Origin: Thermoplasmatota archaeon
Lineage (GTDB): Archaea; Thermoplasmatota; Thermoplasmata; Thermoplasmatales; Thermoplasmataceae
NCBI GenBank assembly: GCA_023489425.1
Contig: JAMDCG010000090.1
Location: 1-10,624, forward strand
Direction: 5' to 3'
DNA length: 10,624 nt
Below are positions 1 through 6,256 of this stretch, piece by piece; the first letter of the stretch is position 1; every line of letters begins with the position of its first letter. The notes below the pieces were generated by a model. It had not been told where the DNA came from. It saw only the letters and a list, made by a program, of their open reading frames with translations, and did not search any database. The translations under genes were made by a program, and so were the position numbers.

Positions 1-150
1 CTTTTTGTGGTAGAATTTCTCAGCATGCAACAGATTTCAATTGAAAAGATATACCGGTTTGATCTTGAAATCATTCTTGTATGTTCCGTGGAAGTAGCAA
101 GCAAGGTTATATCAAGTTTGAGTGATCTTATTTTCAAATCATATCTTTGA
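1..150 (+). CDS. possible C-terminal end of a gene entering from the left edge
   Basis: The first reading frame is open from base 1 to a TGA at 148-150, giving 49 residues that end in FKSYL, with no recognisable domain. Codon first positions are G or A about half the time, as in the real genes here, which mildly favours a coding end. Against this, one minus-strand frame over the same bases is also open from about position 206 to the left edge, and the two frames face each other wobble base to wobble base, so one may be the shadow of the other. The minus frame has few G at first positions, and its only ATGs are at 83-81 and 26-24. The family cannot be named from so short a piece. Confidence 0.3.
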   Translation, partial: LFVVEFLSMQQISIEKIYRFDLEIILVCSVEVASKVISSLSDLIFKSYL

Positions 151-222
151 TATTTATTCAATAGATATGCTATTAACAGATGAATTTCAACTTTATTTCA
201 CGCTTTATTCTTAGAATGGTGC

Positions 223-246
223 AATCTATCTGGTAAAATCTATCTG
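223..246. repeat. tandem 10-bp direct repeat upstream of the met operon
   Basis: The 10-mer AATCTATCTG occurs at 223-232 and again at 237-246, a 14-bp period, with a weaker relative (TATCTATG) near 262-269. It lies about 65-90 bp upstream of the met operon TATA box, a place where an activator or other regulator could bind. A chance repeat in AT-rich DNA is quite possible. Nothing else was identified in the 151-310 interval. Confidence 0.35.
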
Positions 247-311
247 TTTCTTACTTAACAGTATCTATGAATAATTTGAAAGGTAAAATTACTCACACTA
301 ATTTTTTAGAA

Positions 312-319
312 TTTAAAAA
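312..319 (+). promoter_or_regulatory. TATA box of the met operon
   Basis: TTTAAAAA is centred about 31 bp before the GTG start of metF. With the usual archaeal TATA-to-start distance of 25-27 bp, transcription would begin a few bases before the GTG. A second, weaker box, TTAATA at 322-327, would place the start at the GTG itself. Either way the leader is very short or absent. Confidence 0.5.
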
Positions 320-346
320 CTTAATACAAAGTTATTATGCTAAGAA

Positions 347-1159
347 GTGCAGATTTCAAATTTCCAGAGCAAACAGAAAATCCTGAAATCAGTTGAAATA
401 GTTCCAAAAAGGAACGAAAACATTGATGATCTGCTAGCGGCAAGAGAAATCTTTTCAGACATTGCTGACATGGTTACCGCTCCAGAAAACCAGATGGGAA
501 GGCCCGGAATCGATCCACTTATGGCTCTTTATATAATGACGCATGGTACAAATGTAATCGCCATGCCTCATGTTACTCCAAGAGACAAAAACACTCTCTA
601 TATTTCATCCCAGATTCTGACATCAGAGAAACTCGGCATCAACCATTTTTTTGTAATAGGAGGTGACCCAATATCAGGTAATTTAGGGAGAGAAGTAAGA
701 GAAATGGATACAAACGAAACAATAAGGCATATCAGAAAATTTTCCAGGGAGCAGGAGAGGGATAAGGAAGCAATAATAGGAGCAGCACTAAATCCATACA
801 GAAATTCAGAGGAAGAAATAGTAAGATCCAAGATTGAGTCTGGGGCCACACTATTCATAAGCCAGATGTGTTACAACAGTGAACCCTTCAAAAAGAAATG
901 GATAAGACAGAGAAAATTCAAGCTATTTCTGGGTTTTATGCCGATCCTGAAGAAGAGCAACATAGAATCCCTATCAAAAATGGGTGTGTTACTTCCAGAA
1001 GGCTTAAAATCAATAATTGCTAACTCTGAAAATCTGAGAGACACATCTCTGAAACTAATAGACAATCTTGTGAGCGACATGAAAGGATATATTGATGGAG
1101 TTCATATTATGCCTATTGGAAATAATGAAATTGCAAAAGAAATAATGGAGGTTTTATAA
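347..1159 (+). CDS. metF: methylenetetrahydrofolate reductase-like protein (MetF family)
   Basis: Likely reduces 5,10-methylene-tetrahydropterin/folate to the 5-methyl form that feeds methionine synthesis; a cytosolic flavoprotein with a TIM-barrel fold. The 270 residues show the family landmarks in order: SVEIVPKR (15-22) with the expected catalytic Glu17, the ligand segment HVTPRD (75-80), GGDP (105-108) after a hydrophobic strand, GAALNP (145-150), GATLFISQ (166-173), GFMPI (196-200), and GVHIMPIGN (251-259) near the end. An in-frame TAA sits at 341-343 and there is no ATG before residue 50, so GTG 347 is the only sensible start. The gene abuts the split metE pair, which supports the role. 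The archaeal pterin used may not be folate itself. Some distant members of this superfamily act on other substrates, so the call is firm at family level and good, not certain, for function. Confidence 0.85.
   Translation: MQISNFQSKQKILKSVEIVPKRNENIDDLLAAREIFSDIADMVTAPENQMGRPGIDPLMALYIMTHGTNVIAMPHVTPRDKNTLYISSQILTSEKLGINHFFVIGGDPISGNLGREVREMDTNETIRHIRKFSREQERDKEAIIGAALNPYRNSEEEIVRSKIESGATLFISQMCYNSEPFKKKWIRQRKFKLFLGFMPILKKSNIESLSKMGVLLPEGLKSIIANSENLRDTSLKLIDNLVSDMKGYIDGVHIMPIGNNEIAKEIMEVL
1147..1152 (+). promoter_or_regulatory. Shine-Dalgarno site for the MetE N-terminal half
   Basis: GGAGGT lies inside the last codons of metF. There are 8 bases between GGAGG and the ATG at 1160, which follows the metF TAA without any gap. 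This strong site indicates coupled translation within the operon. Confidence 0.8.
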
Positions 1160-2059
1160 ATGAATGTTAAAACACTGGTATATGGAATTTACCCAAGAAG
1201 CGACAGGCTAAGGCTCGATTATGGAAGACATGAAAGAGGATCACTTTCCACTGAAAAGTTGAAAGACATAATCAAAGAGGAAAAGGATATATTTTATAGA
1301 TTGACAGATGAAATCAATCTTGTAACAGATCCACTTTTCAACTGGCATGATATTTTCAGACCAATAGCTCTATCTGTAAATGGAATAAAGTTAGGTCCAC
1401 TTAGAAGGTACGGCGAGACCAATACATTTTACAGGGAACCTTTGATTGAGGGAAAAGGAGAACTTAAGATTGACGTTTTCACCAATCAGGAATTTGAAGA
1501 GAATCCTCCTTTCCCAATTTTTTATGGAGGTAATAGAAAAATTTTACCAATTTTTCCGTCACCTGTAGCCATGTACCGAATGTCATCAAACGAAAGCAAA
1601 TATTCTATTCAGGATTTTTCAGAAAACCTGCTTGAAATATATGGCAAAATAGCCGATAGGATGGGTTCAAGGAAAATTCTAATATTTGCCCCGCAAATTG
1701 ATAAAGACGATGTTTCATCCATGAAAAAAATATGCTCAACTCATGAAATAATCCTTTTGTCACCAGAAGTGATAAAATCTGAGTATTTTGATGGGATCAG
1801 CTTCAAATTTGATTCTATTGTTGTCAGCAGGAAAGAGAATTTGAACGTGGCTGGGGATCACTCCAGAATACCAGGTTTAGGGATTCTTGATGCACATAAT
1901 ACAAAAATAGAAAATGGGGGAGATATAGAAAAAATGCTGGAGGAAGTCCAGAAGGAATTCAACTTTAAAGATCTGATATTAACGCATAATGATTACATGG
2001 ATTTCCTTCCAAGAACAATAGCAGATAGGAAGGTAAAGATACTTCAGGAGGTTAATTAG
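1160..2059 (+). CDS. split methionine synthase, MetE N-terminal domain protein
   Basis: Corresponds to the N-terminal barrel of cobalamin-independent methionine synthase, present here as a 299-residue separate protein. In one-piece MetE this half helps bind the polyglutamyl methyl-folate and positions the methyl donor. Visible landmarks are GIYPRSDRLR (9-18), matching the YPR...R start of MetE; LVTDPLFNWHDIFRPI (54-69), the segment containing the family's W.D.FRP; GETNTFYREP (85-94); and GILDAHNTK (241-249). The C-terminus LPRTIADRKVKIL (283-295) resembles the usual ending of archaeal MetE N-terminal proteins. The start is fixed by the GGAGG site and by abutment with the metF stop. The product probably forms a complex with the next gene's protein. 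It is shorter than the roughly 370-residue N-terminal half of bacterial MetE. A core-only methionine synthase would not need this partner, so its presence argues for a methyl-pterin donor rather than a corrinoid protein (inference). Confidence 0.8.
   Translation: MNVKTLVYGIYPRSDRLRLDYGRHERGSLSTEKLKDIIKEEKDIFYRLTDEINLVTDPLFNWHDIFRPIALSVNGIKLGPLRRYGETNTFYREPLIEGKGELKIDVFTNQEFEENPPFPIFYGGNRKILPIFPSPVAMYRMSSNESKYSIQDFSENLLEIYGKIADRMGSRKILIFAPQIDKDDVSSMKKICSTHEIILLSPEVIKSEYFDGISFKFDSIVVSRKENLNVAGDHSRIPGLGILDAHNTKIENGGDIEKMLEEVQKEFNFKDLILTHNDYMDFLPRTIADRKVKILQEVN
2046..2052 (+). promoter_or_regulatory. Shine-Dalgarno site for the MetE catalytic half
   Basis: AGGAGGT lies just before the TAG stop of the preceding gene. 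The spacing from GGAGG to the ATG at 2060 is 8 bases, identical to the upstream junction, and the stop and start are again directly adjacent. Confidence 0.8.
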
Positions 2060-3091
2060 ATGTCAGAGAAACTTATAACACAGGAAATAGGAAGCTTCAG
2101 GAAACCAGAATACCTGAGCAGGAAATTTCACAGTATAGAGGAAACCGATGAATACAGCATACTCTGTCAGAAAGCAACAGATGAAACTCTTGAAACATTC
2201 AAGAAAGCGGGTCTTCACAATGTAGGAGTCGGTGGAGAAATGTACAGATGGGAAATGTATGAACATTTTGCTAAAAGGGTTTCAAACATTGAATTTTATG
2301 GTCTGGTCAGATCATTTGATAACAGGTATTACAAGAAGGGAAGTGTGATGGGGATTCCAGAGAGAAAAAAACCATTTCATCTGGAAGAGTTGGAATATTT
2401 ACTCAGGACCACAGGGAAACCACTGAAGGTTCCGATCACAGGTGCTTATACGATGATGGACTGGTCATTCAATGAGCATTATAAAAGCAGGAGGGAACTG
2501 GCCATGAGATTTGCAGAACTCATTCACGAGGAAATAGAAACACTTCAAAAAGCATGGAACAAATCAGGCAGGAAGGAAAAGCTGGAAATACAGATAGATG
2601 AACCTGCAACAACAACTCATCCCTCAGAAATGGATATTGTGGTTGATTCAATGAATGCATCAATTGAAAAATTCAGGAATATTGAATTCACGATCCATGT
2701 GTGCTACAGCAAAGATTACAGAATCCTTTATGACAGAATTCCTGAAATGGGATTTCACGGATATAATCTGGAATATGCTAACAGAGACTCACTTTCAGTC
2801 AATAAAAAGATCAGAGAGGGGTATGAGGACCTGAGATATTTCAGGGAAATTAATGACACACTTCAGGAAAAGAGATTTATAGGACTTGGAGTAACAGACG
2901 TGCACATTGACACCATTGAATCCCCTGAATTGATTGAGAACAGGATTAATTATGCACTAGATATCCTTCAGGATCCGAAACTCGTGAGGATAAATCCAGA
3001 TTGCGGATTGAGGACAAGATCAAGGGAAGTAGGATTTGAAAAACTTCTAAATATGGTTGAGGCAACCAAAAAAGTTGAGGAAAAAATGTGA
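2060..3091 (+). CDS. metE: split methionine synthase, MetE C-terminal catalytic protein
   Basis: Transfers the methyl group from a 5-methyl-tetrahydropterin to homocysteine to make methionine; zinc-dependent, cytosolic. The 343 residues form the catalytic barrel of cobalamin-independent methionine synthase. IGSFRKP (10-16) is the homocysteine-site motif near the N-terminus. TGAYTMMDWS (127-136) and IQIDEPA (177-183, with Asp180/Glu181) follow. The complete zinc-ligand set is visible: His213 and Cys215 in IHVCYS, Glu238 in NLEYAN, and Cys315 in NPDCGLRTR. It is the last gene of the metF-metE(N)-metE(C) operon, starting immediately after the previous stop with its own strong Shine-Dalgarno. All catalytic positions expected for the family are present, so this looks active. 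Using methyl-cobalamin instead of methyl-pterin cannot be excluded from sequence alone, but the adjacent metF and N-terminal half make the pterin route more likely. Confidence 0.9.
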   Translation: MSEKLITQEIGSFRKPEYLSRKFHSIEETDEYSILCQKATDETLETFKKAGLHNVGVGGEMYRWEMYEHFAKRVSNIEFYGLVRSFDNRYYKKGSVMGIPERKKPFHLEELEYLLRTTGKPLKVPITGAYTMMDWSFNEHYKSRRELAMRFAELIHEEIETLQKAWNKSGRKEKLEIQIDEPATTTHPSEMDIVVDSMNASIEKFRNIEFTIHVCYSKDYRILYDRIPEMGFHGYNLEYANRDSLSVNKKIREGYEDLRYFREINDTLQEKRFIGLGVTDVHIDTIESPELIENRINYALDILQDPKLVRINPDCGLRTRSREVGFEKLLNMVEATKKVEEKM

Positions 3092-3125
3092 TGACCCTTC
3101 AACTCTTTATGTGAGCTATGAAAAA

Positions 3126-3133
3126 TTTATAAT
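3126..3133 (+). promoter_or_regulatory. TATA box of the SAP-domain gene
   Basis: TTTATAAT, preceded by a run of A that could serve as a purine-rich BRE, is centred about 25 bp before the ATG at 3154. This predicts a leaderless transcript beginning at that ATG. Confidence 0.65.
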
Positions 3134-3153
3134 CATAACAACCATAGGAAATC

Positions 3154-4035
3154 ATGAATGAACAAAATCCAATTGAGAAATTATCCTTTGCTGAACTAAA
3201 GTCAATTGCCAAAAAATCTGGGCTCAAAACAATTCCTAGAACCTATAAGAAGGCGGATCTCATAAAATATATTACAGAAAATTCGACAGAAGAGAAAAGG
3301 AAAGCATGGATAAAAGAGCTTAATGAAAAGGAAGTGAAGGTAGAAGAGAGAAACAATGCAGTTCCAAAAAAGGATGAAAAGAATGAATCTTTCTCAAGGA
3401 AGGAGTACATAGTGGATCTACAGAAGGAGAAGATACACAGAATCGTGGTTGAAGCAGCCTGTGAACATTTTAAGGAGCCCCTGCCGAAGGGTACAGGTGT
3501 TAATTTTTATGATGGGATGAGCGACGAACTCCTGAAGCACCTTCATGACGTATTTGTTAAGAAATATGACGATCCCGAAGGAAAGAATTTTGAGCTAAGG
3601 AGTGCGAACTGGCTGGTATACAGGATCAAGGAGGTTGGAGCAATAAGGACCAGACACACATTGCCAAACACCCAGGAACTAAGGTTGATAGGGTTTGACG
3701 TTGAGGGATTGCCTTACTTTATAGGGGAATTTTCAAACACCGGAATGACAGATCAAAATTTCAGGAGGGGAATTGAAAATGCCAGGAAGGTTCTGGAAAA
3801 TTATGGACCAAAACTATTGAAGAAATATAAAAGCGCATGGATGAGGGTCTATTATTTTGTTCCAGAGGAGCATTCTGATAACTTCCTTAAGATTATCACC
3901 AGTGATAAATCCATAGCGGGAGATGGAACAATAAGAGTAAAAAGAGGTTTTCTTAAACAGGATTATTTCATAAAGATTTCAGCATTTAAGGTTAATGGGA
4001 ATAAATACACTGAAATACATGCTGATAAATCATAA
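3154..4035 (+). CDS. SAP/Rho-N-like domain protein with a degenerate nuclease-like C-terminal domain
   Basis: Residues 10-42 (LSFAELKSIAKKSGLK, then a basic KKADLIKYI helix) match the helix-loop-helix pattern of SAP or Rho N-terminal domains, which usually bind DNA or RNA. A charged linker (about 45-85) joins this to an unrecognised domain of about 200 residues. Inside it, a helix (145-160) is followed by QELRLIGFDVEG (174-185), YFIGEFSN (188-195) and a further helix (200-215). That arrangement resembles the core of PD-(D/E)XK nucleases (E..DxI...ExK), but the aspartate position holds Arg177 and the lysine position holds Ser194, so it would probably be inactive as a nuclease. Both the fold and its inactivity are inference. 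The TATA box spacing fixes the leaderless ATG start. The gene converges on the minus-strand unit and overlaps its stop codon. The biological role is unknown; a nucleic-acid-binding accessory role is the most that can be suggested. Confidence 0.7.
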   Translation: MNEQNPIEKLSFAELKSIAKKSGLKTIPRTYKKADLIKYITENSTEEKRKAWIKELNEKEVKVEERNNAVPKKDEKNESFSRKEYIVDLQKEKIHRIVVEAACEHFKEPLPKGTGVNFYDGMSDELLKHLHDVFVKKYDDPEGKNFELRSANWLVYRIKEVGAIRTRHTLPNTQELRLIGFDVEGLPYFIGEFSNTGMTDQNFRRGIENARKVLENYGPKLLKKYKSAWMRVYYFVPEEHSDNFLKIITSDKSIAGDGTIRVKRGFLKQDYFIKISAFKVNGNKYTEIHADKS

Positions 4036-4701
4036 ATCAGATCCATTAATTATCCTCAGATGTATTCTTCTTGATATTTCAATCATGGGACGAATTAATA
4101 ATTCTGCACTACCTGCTATGAAAAGATACACACCGATCACCTCATTGGCCGAAGGAAATATGGTCCTTGGAAGAAATTCAAAACTTCCAAGAAGGAACTC
4201 GATTCCAATTAGAATATCGTTTCCTATGGAAAGATAAGAATAAATGTGGGAAATCCTTGTAGATATTTTCTCAAGCTTTTGGAATTTCTTCATTCTATAA
4301 CCGAATTCACTTTCAGTTACTATCGATCTGAACCTCAGTATCAGTTCATACAGCCCTCCAGAAACCAGTAAATCATATGACCCATTAATCAGGGCAGTCC
4401 TTCTCGCGTCGCTTATACCTGAAACATATGAATAACCACCATTACCATAGAGACCACGCTTAATCATGAATGCAAGTTCTATGAACCACCTCTTAGTCTC
4501 ATATTTCTTAAAATTAAAATTCTCTTTGCTGTTTCTTAAGAGCTCGTCAATAAAAATTTGAGTCCTTCTATCATTTAAGAAGCGAGGAGATAGAATTATT
4601 GGAATAAGTGCCCTATTCAGATCATCCCAGCTAGAATCGCCAGAATACAAATTCGAGGACAAAATTAGATCAACAAGGGATGGTTCAAGCCTAAAGGACA
4701 T
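4030..4701 (-). CDS. YrhK-type membrane protein, possibly the 3' part of an interrupted gene
   Basis: The C-terminal third (about 145-216) closely resembles the YrhK domain: two hydrophobic segments (about 156-176 and 187-205) joined by a short loop, the second carrying LFIAGSAELLIRP (193-205), followed by an RRIHL tail. This predicts a membrane hairpin. The first 140 residues (WDDLNRAL at 25-32, KRWFIELAFMIKRG at 70-83) match nothing I recognise. The ATG at 4701 has no Shine-Dalgarno upstream and no TATA box at leaderless distance. The frame continues open for 16 more codons up to a TAA at 4750-4752, which is the stop of the upstream gene in the very same frame. The protein may therefore be the back part of a single gene broken by one nonsense codon. 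The function of YrhK proteins is not established. It converges with the SAP-domain gene and overlaps it by 6 bp. Confidence 0.65.
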   Translation of the reverse strand: MSFRLEPSLVDLILSSNLYSGDSSWDDLNRALIPIILSPRFLNDRRTQIFIDELLRNSKENFNFKKYETKRWFIELAFMIKRGLYGNGGYSYVSGISDARRTALINGSYDLLVSGGLYELILRFRSIVTESEFGYRMKKFQKLEKISTRISHIYSYLSIGNDILIGIEFLLGSFEFLPRTIFPSANEVIGVYLFIAGSAELLIRPMIEISRRIHLRIINGSDL

Positions 4702-4749
4702 TGAAACATCAATAGCAGGATGGAGGTTTGCAATCTTCGAAAGTAGTAC

Positions 4750-4986
4750 TTAAAGATCTTCATCTTTTATTTCAACGTCTGAAGATGGAAAGTAAATAAA
4801 CGAATCATTTTCACTAAAATCCTCCAATCTATTCTGCTTCTTTAGATCGGATATCACATCCGCTGAATTCTCATCACTTACAAATTCATAGGCCATTATA
4901 AACTGTCTCCAGGATATTCCCGAATTATAATCTCCCTCGTGTAGAAGCTGCGCCATATACAAAAACATAGAGTTGCGGTCATTCAT
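4750..4986 (-). CDS. small possible winged-helix protein (or N-terminal part of an interrupted gene)
   Basis: A 78-residue protein when read from ATG 4986. A GTG at 5004 would add six residues, but the minus-strand TATA box at 5008-5015 is centred 25-26 bp from the ATG, favouring a leaderless start there. The predicted pattern is three helices (SMFLYMAQLLHEG, SWRQFIMAYEFV, SADVISDLKKQNRLEDF) followed by a short strand pair (NDSFIYFPS), compatible with a small winged helix-turn-helix DNA-binding domain, then an acidic tail. I do not recognise a specific family. Its stop TAA is followed in the same frame by the YrhK-type protein 16 codons later, so the two may be parts of one membrane-anchored regulator. 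A palindrome immediately upstream of its TATA box could be an autoregulatory site. Both of these are inference. Confidence 0.5.
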   Translation of the reverse strand: MNDRNSMFLYMAQLLHEGDYNSGISWRQFIMAYEFVSDENSADVISDLKKQNRLEDFSENDSFIYFPSSDVEIKDEDL

Positions 4987-5007
4987 GATTTTAAATTTTG
5001 CCACATT

Positions 5008-5015
5008 ATTTTAAA
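5008..5015 (-). promoter_or_regulatory. TATA box for the minus-strand winged-helix/YrhK unit
   Basis: On the minus strand this reads TTTAAAAT, centred 25-26 bp before ATG 4986. It helps decide between that ATG and the GTG at 5004, which lies too close to the box. Confidence 0.55.
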
Positions 5016-5028
5016 CTATCAAAATAGT
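5015..5028. promoter_or_regulatory. 14-bp palindrome, candidate operator
   Basis: ACTAT-CAAA-ATAGT is a perfect 5-bp inverted repeat with a 4-bp spacer. It sits directly upstream of, and touches, the minus-strand TATA box, and is about 30 bp upstream of the TATA box of the divergent transporter gene. The position suits a dimeric repressor controlling one or both genes. No experimental or family-based support is available. Confidence 0.4.
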
Positions 5029-5058
5029 CTCTTCAATTCTATTAGAAACCCCTTAAAT

Positions 5059-5066
5059 TTTATTAA
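5059..5066 (+). promoter_or_regulatory. TATA box of the MFS transporter gene
   Basis: TTTATTAA is centred about 25 bp before ATG 5087, predicting a leaderless transcript. The in-frame TTG at 5072 is too near the box to be the start of a leaderless message. Confidence 0.5.
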
Positions 5067-5086
5067 TAAATTTGAAATTGAAGAAA

Positions 5087-6229
5087 ATGAAAAAAGGGTT
5101 CCTGGTAATCGGAATTCTAATAATGTCAATGAATTCCTTATACCAGTATTCCTGGAATGTTTTTGAACCACTACTAAAAACAGGACTTGGAGTCACTCTT
5201 ATACAGGTACAGGTTGGATTTTCTCTTTTCGCAATATTTTCTACAGGATTTCAGGGAGTTGGTGGTTATTTTGCGGATAAGAACGGCCCGAGAAACATCG
5301 GCATAATTTCATCAATTCTATCGGCTGCTGGTTTCCTTGGAACTTCAGTAAGTGGCAATCTAGCAATGTTCTATATATTCTGGTCTCTTGGAAGCATAGG
5401 TGAGGGCATTCTATACGGTATTGCAACGAACCTTGCGGTAAAGTGGTTTAAGGAAAACCGGGGTCTTGCTGTTGGTTTTGTCTCATTTGGATTTGGGCTT
5501 GGTGCAGCCGTGGCTAATATATTCCTCCTGAAAACAACCAGTTTCAGGGAGCCCATGCTCATAATTGGTCTTACGGAACTTATCCTATTTCCCATACTTC
5601 TCAGTAAGGTAAGGTACCCAGAAAAACAGGTAACAGGAGATAGGCCATCAAGAAACCTAAGAAACAGGAGATTCTGGATTTTATATGTCTCATTTGTACT
5701 TGGAGCTGTGCCACTTATAGTAATATCTTCTTCCTTTGGAATTCTGGGTAAGAGGATACCTATTTTAGAATTTACAATTCTTGTGTCTCTATTTCCCCTA
5801 CTCAGTGGAATTAGCAGGCCAATTCTTGGCTTCTTTTCAGATCGAATTGGAAGGATCAGGATGGTTTCAATAATCGACATTTTCCTCATAATAGGGTCAT
5901 TGCTTCTTCTCAATGGCTATCTGCTTGAATCTATAGTACTTATTGGATTCTTTGGAGGGTCAATGATTTCCCAGTATATGTCTTTGATAGGGGATATTTT
6001 CGGAACAAAGTTCTCAACCTCAAATAATGGAGTATTCTACACAGGAAAGGCAATTTCTGGATTTATAGGAAGTGCGTTTTTCTCTGCGCTATTTATAGTT
6101 AATGAGACCGAATCACTTCAGTTTATACTGATATGTGTAGTGGTTGCTCTTGGCTTTCTGCTACTTTCTACCTATGAAAAAGGAAGACCAGGGAAAGGAA
6201 CCATTGATCAAGAAATGGATTTAAAGTAG
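5087..6229 (+). CDS. major facilitator superfamily transporter, OFA (oxalate/formate antiporter)-like
   Basis: A 380-residue inner-membrane carrier, the usual length for a 12-helix MFS protein. The first half has the signature loop GYFADKNGPR (60-69) between helices 2 and 3, and the second half has the equivalent GFFSDRIGRIR (248-258), showing the internal duplication. The segment YGIATNLAVKWFKENRGLAVGF (110-131), then GFGLGA (135-140), is typical of the OFA subfamily, whose members carry monocarboxylates or dicarboxylates such as oxalate and formate. The actual substrate cannot be read from the sequence. A hydrophilic linker (about 176-195) separates the halves, and the tail after 362 is cytoplasmic and charged. 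ATG 5087 was chosen by its distance to the TATA box; a TTG at 5072 in frame would add five residues. It is a single-gene unit, divergent from the minus-strand winged-helix gene and convergent with the DapB-like gene 27 bp away. Confidence 0.85.
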   Translation: MKKGFLVIGILIMSMNSLYQYSWNVFEPLLKTGLGVTLIQVQVGFSLFAIFSTGFQGVGGYFADKNGPRNIGIISSILSAAGFLGTSVSGNLAMFYIFWSLGSIGEGILYGIATNLAVKWFKENRGLAVGFVSFGFGLGAAVANIFLLKTTSFREPMLIIGLTELILFPILLSKVRYPEKQVTGDRPSRNLRNRRFWILYVSFVLGAVPLIVISSSFGILGKRIPILEFTILVSLFPLLSGISRPILGFFSDRIGRIRMVSIIDIFLIIGSLLLLNGYLLESIVLIGFFGGSMISQYMSLIGDIFGTKFSTSNNGVFYTGKAISGFIGSAFFSALFIVNETESLQFILICVVVALGFLLLSTYEKGRPGKGTIDQEMDLK

Positions 6230-6256
6230 GATCTTGAAGGGTGATTTCTGGGAGAT

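Noticed and set aside
31..359. 10-mer CAGATTTCAA at 31-40 and again at 350-359
   Set aside because: The second copy lies in the metF coding start and the pair has no periodicity or symmetry; likely chance in AT-rich DNA.
4750..4752. Recoding of the in-frame stop as pyrrolysine
   Set aside because: The codon is TAA, not TAG, so pyrrolysine insertion does not apply; nonsense mutation, error or simple two-gene arrangement remain.
5371..5913. 180-codon open frame on the minus strand inside the transporter gene
   Set aside because: Serine/proline/arginine-rich antisense shadow of the clearly real MFS gene; no promoter or domain.
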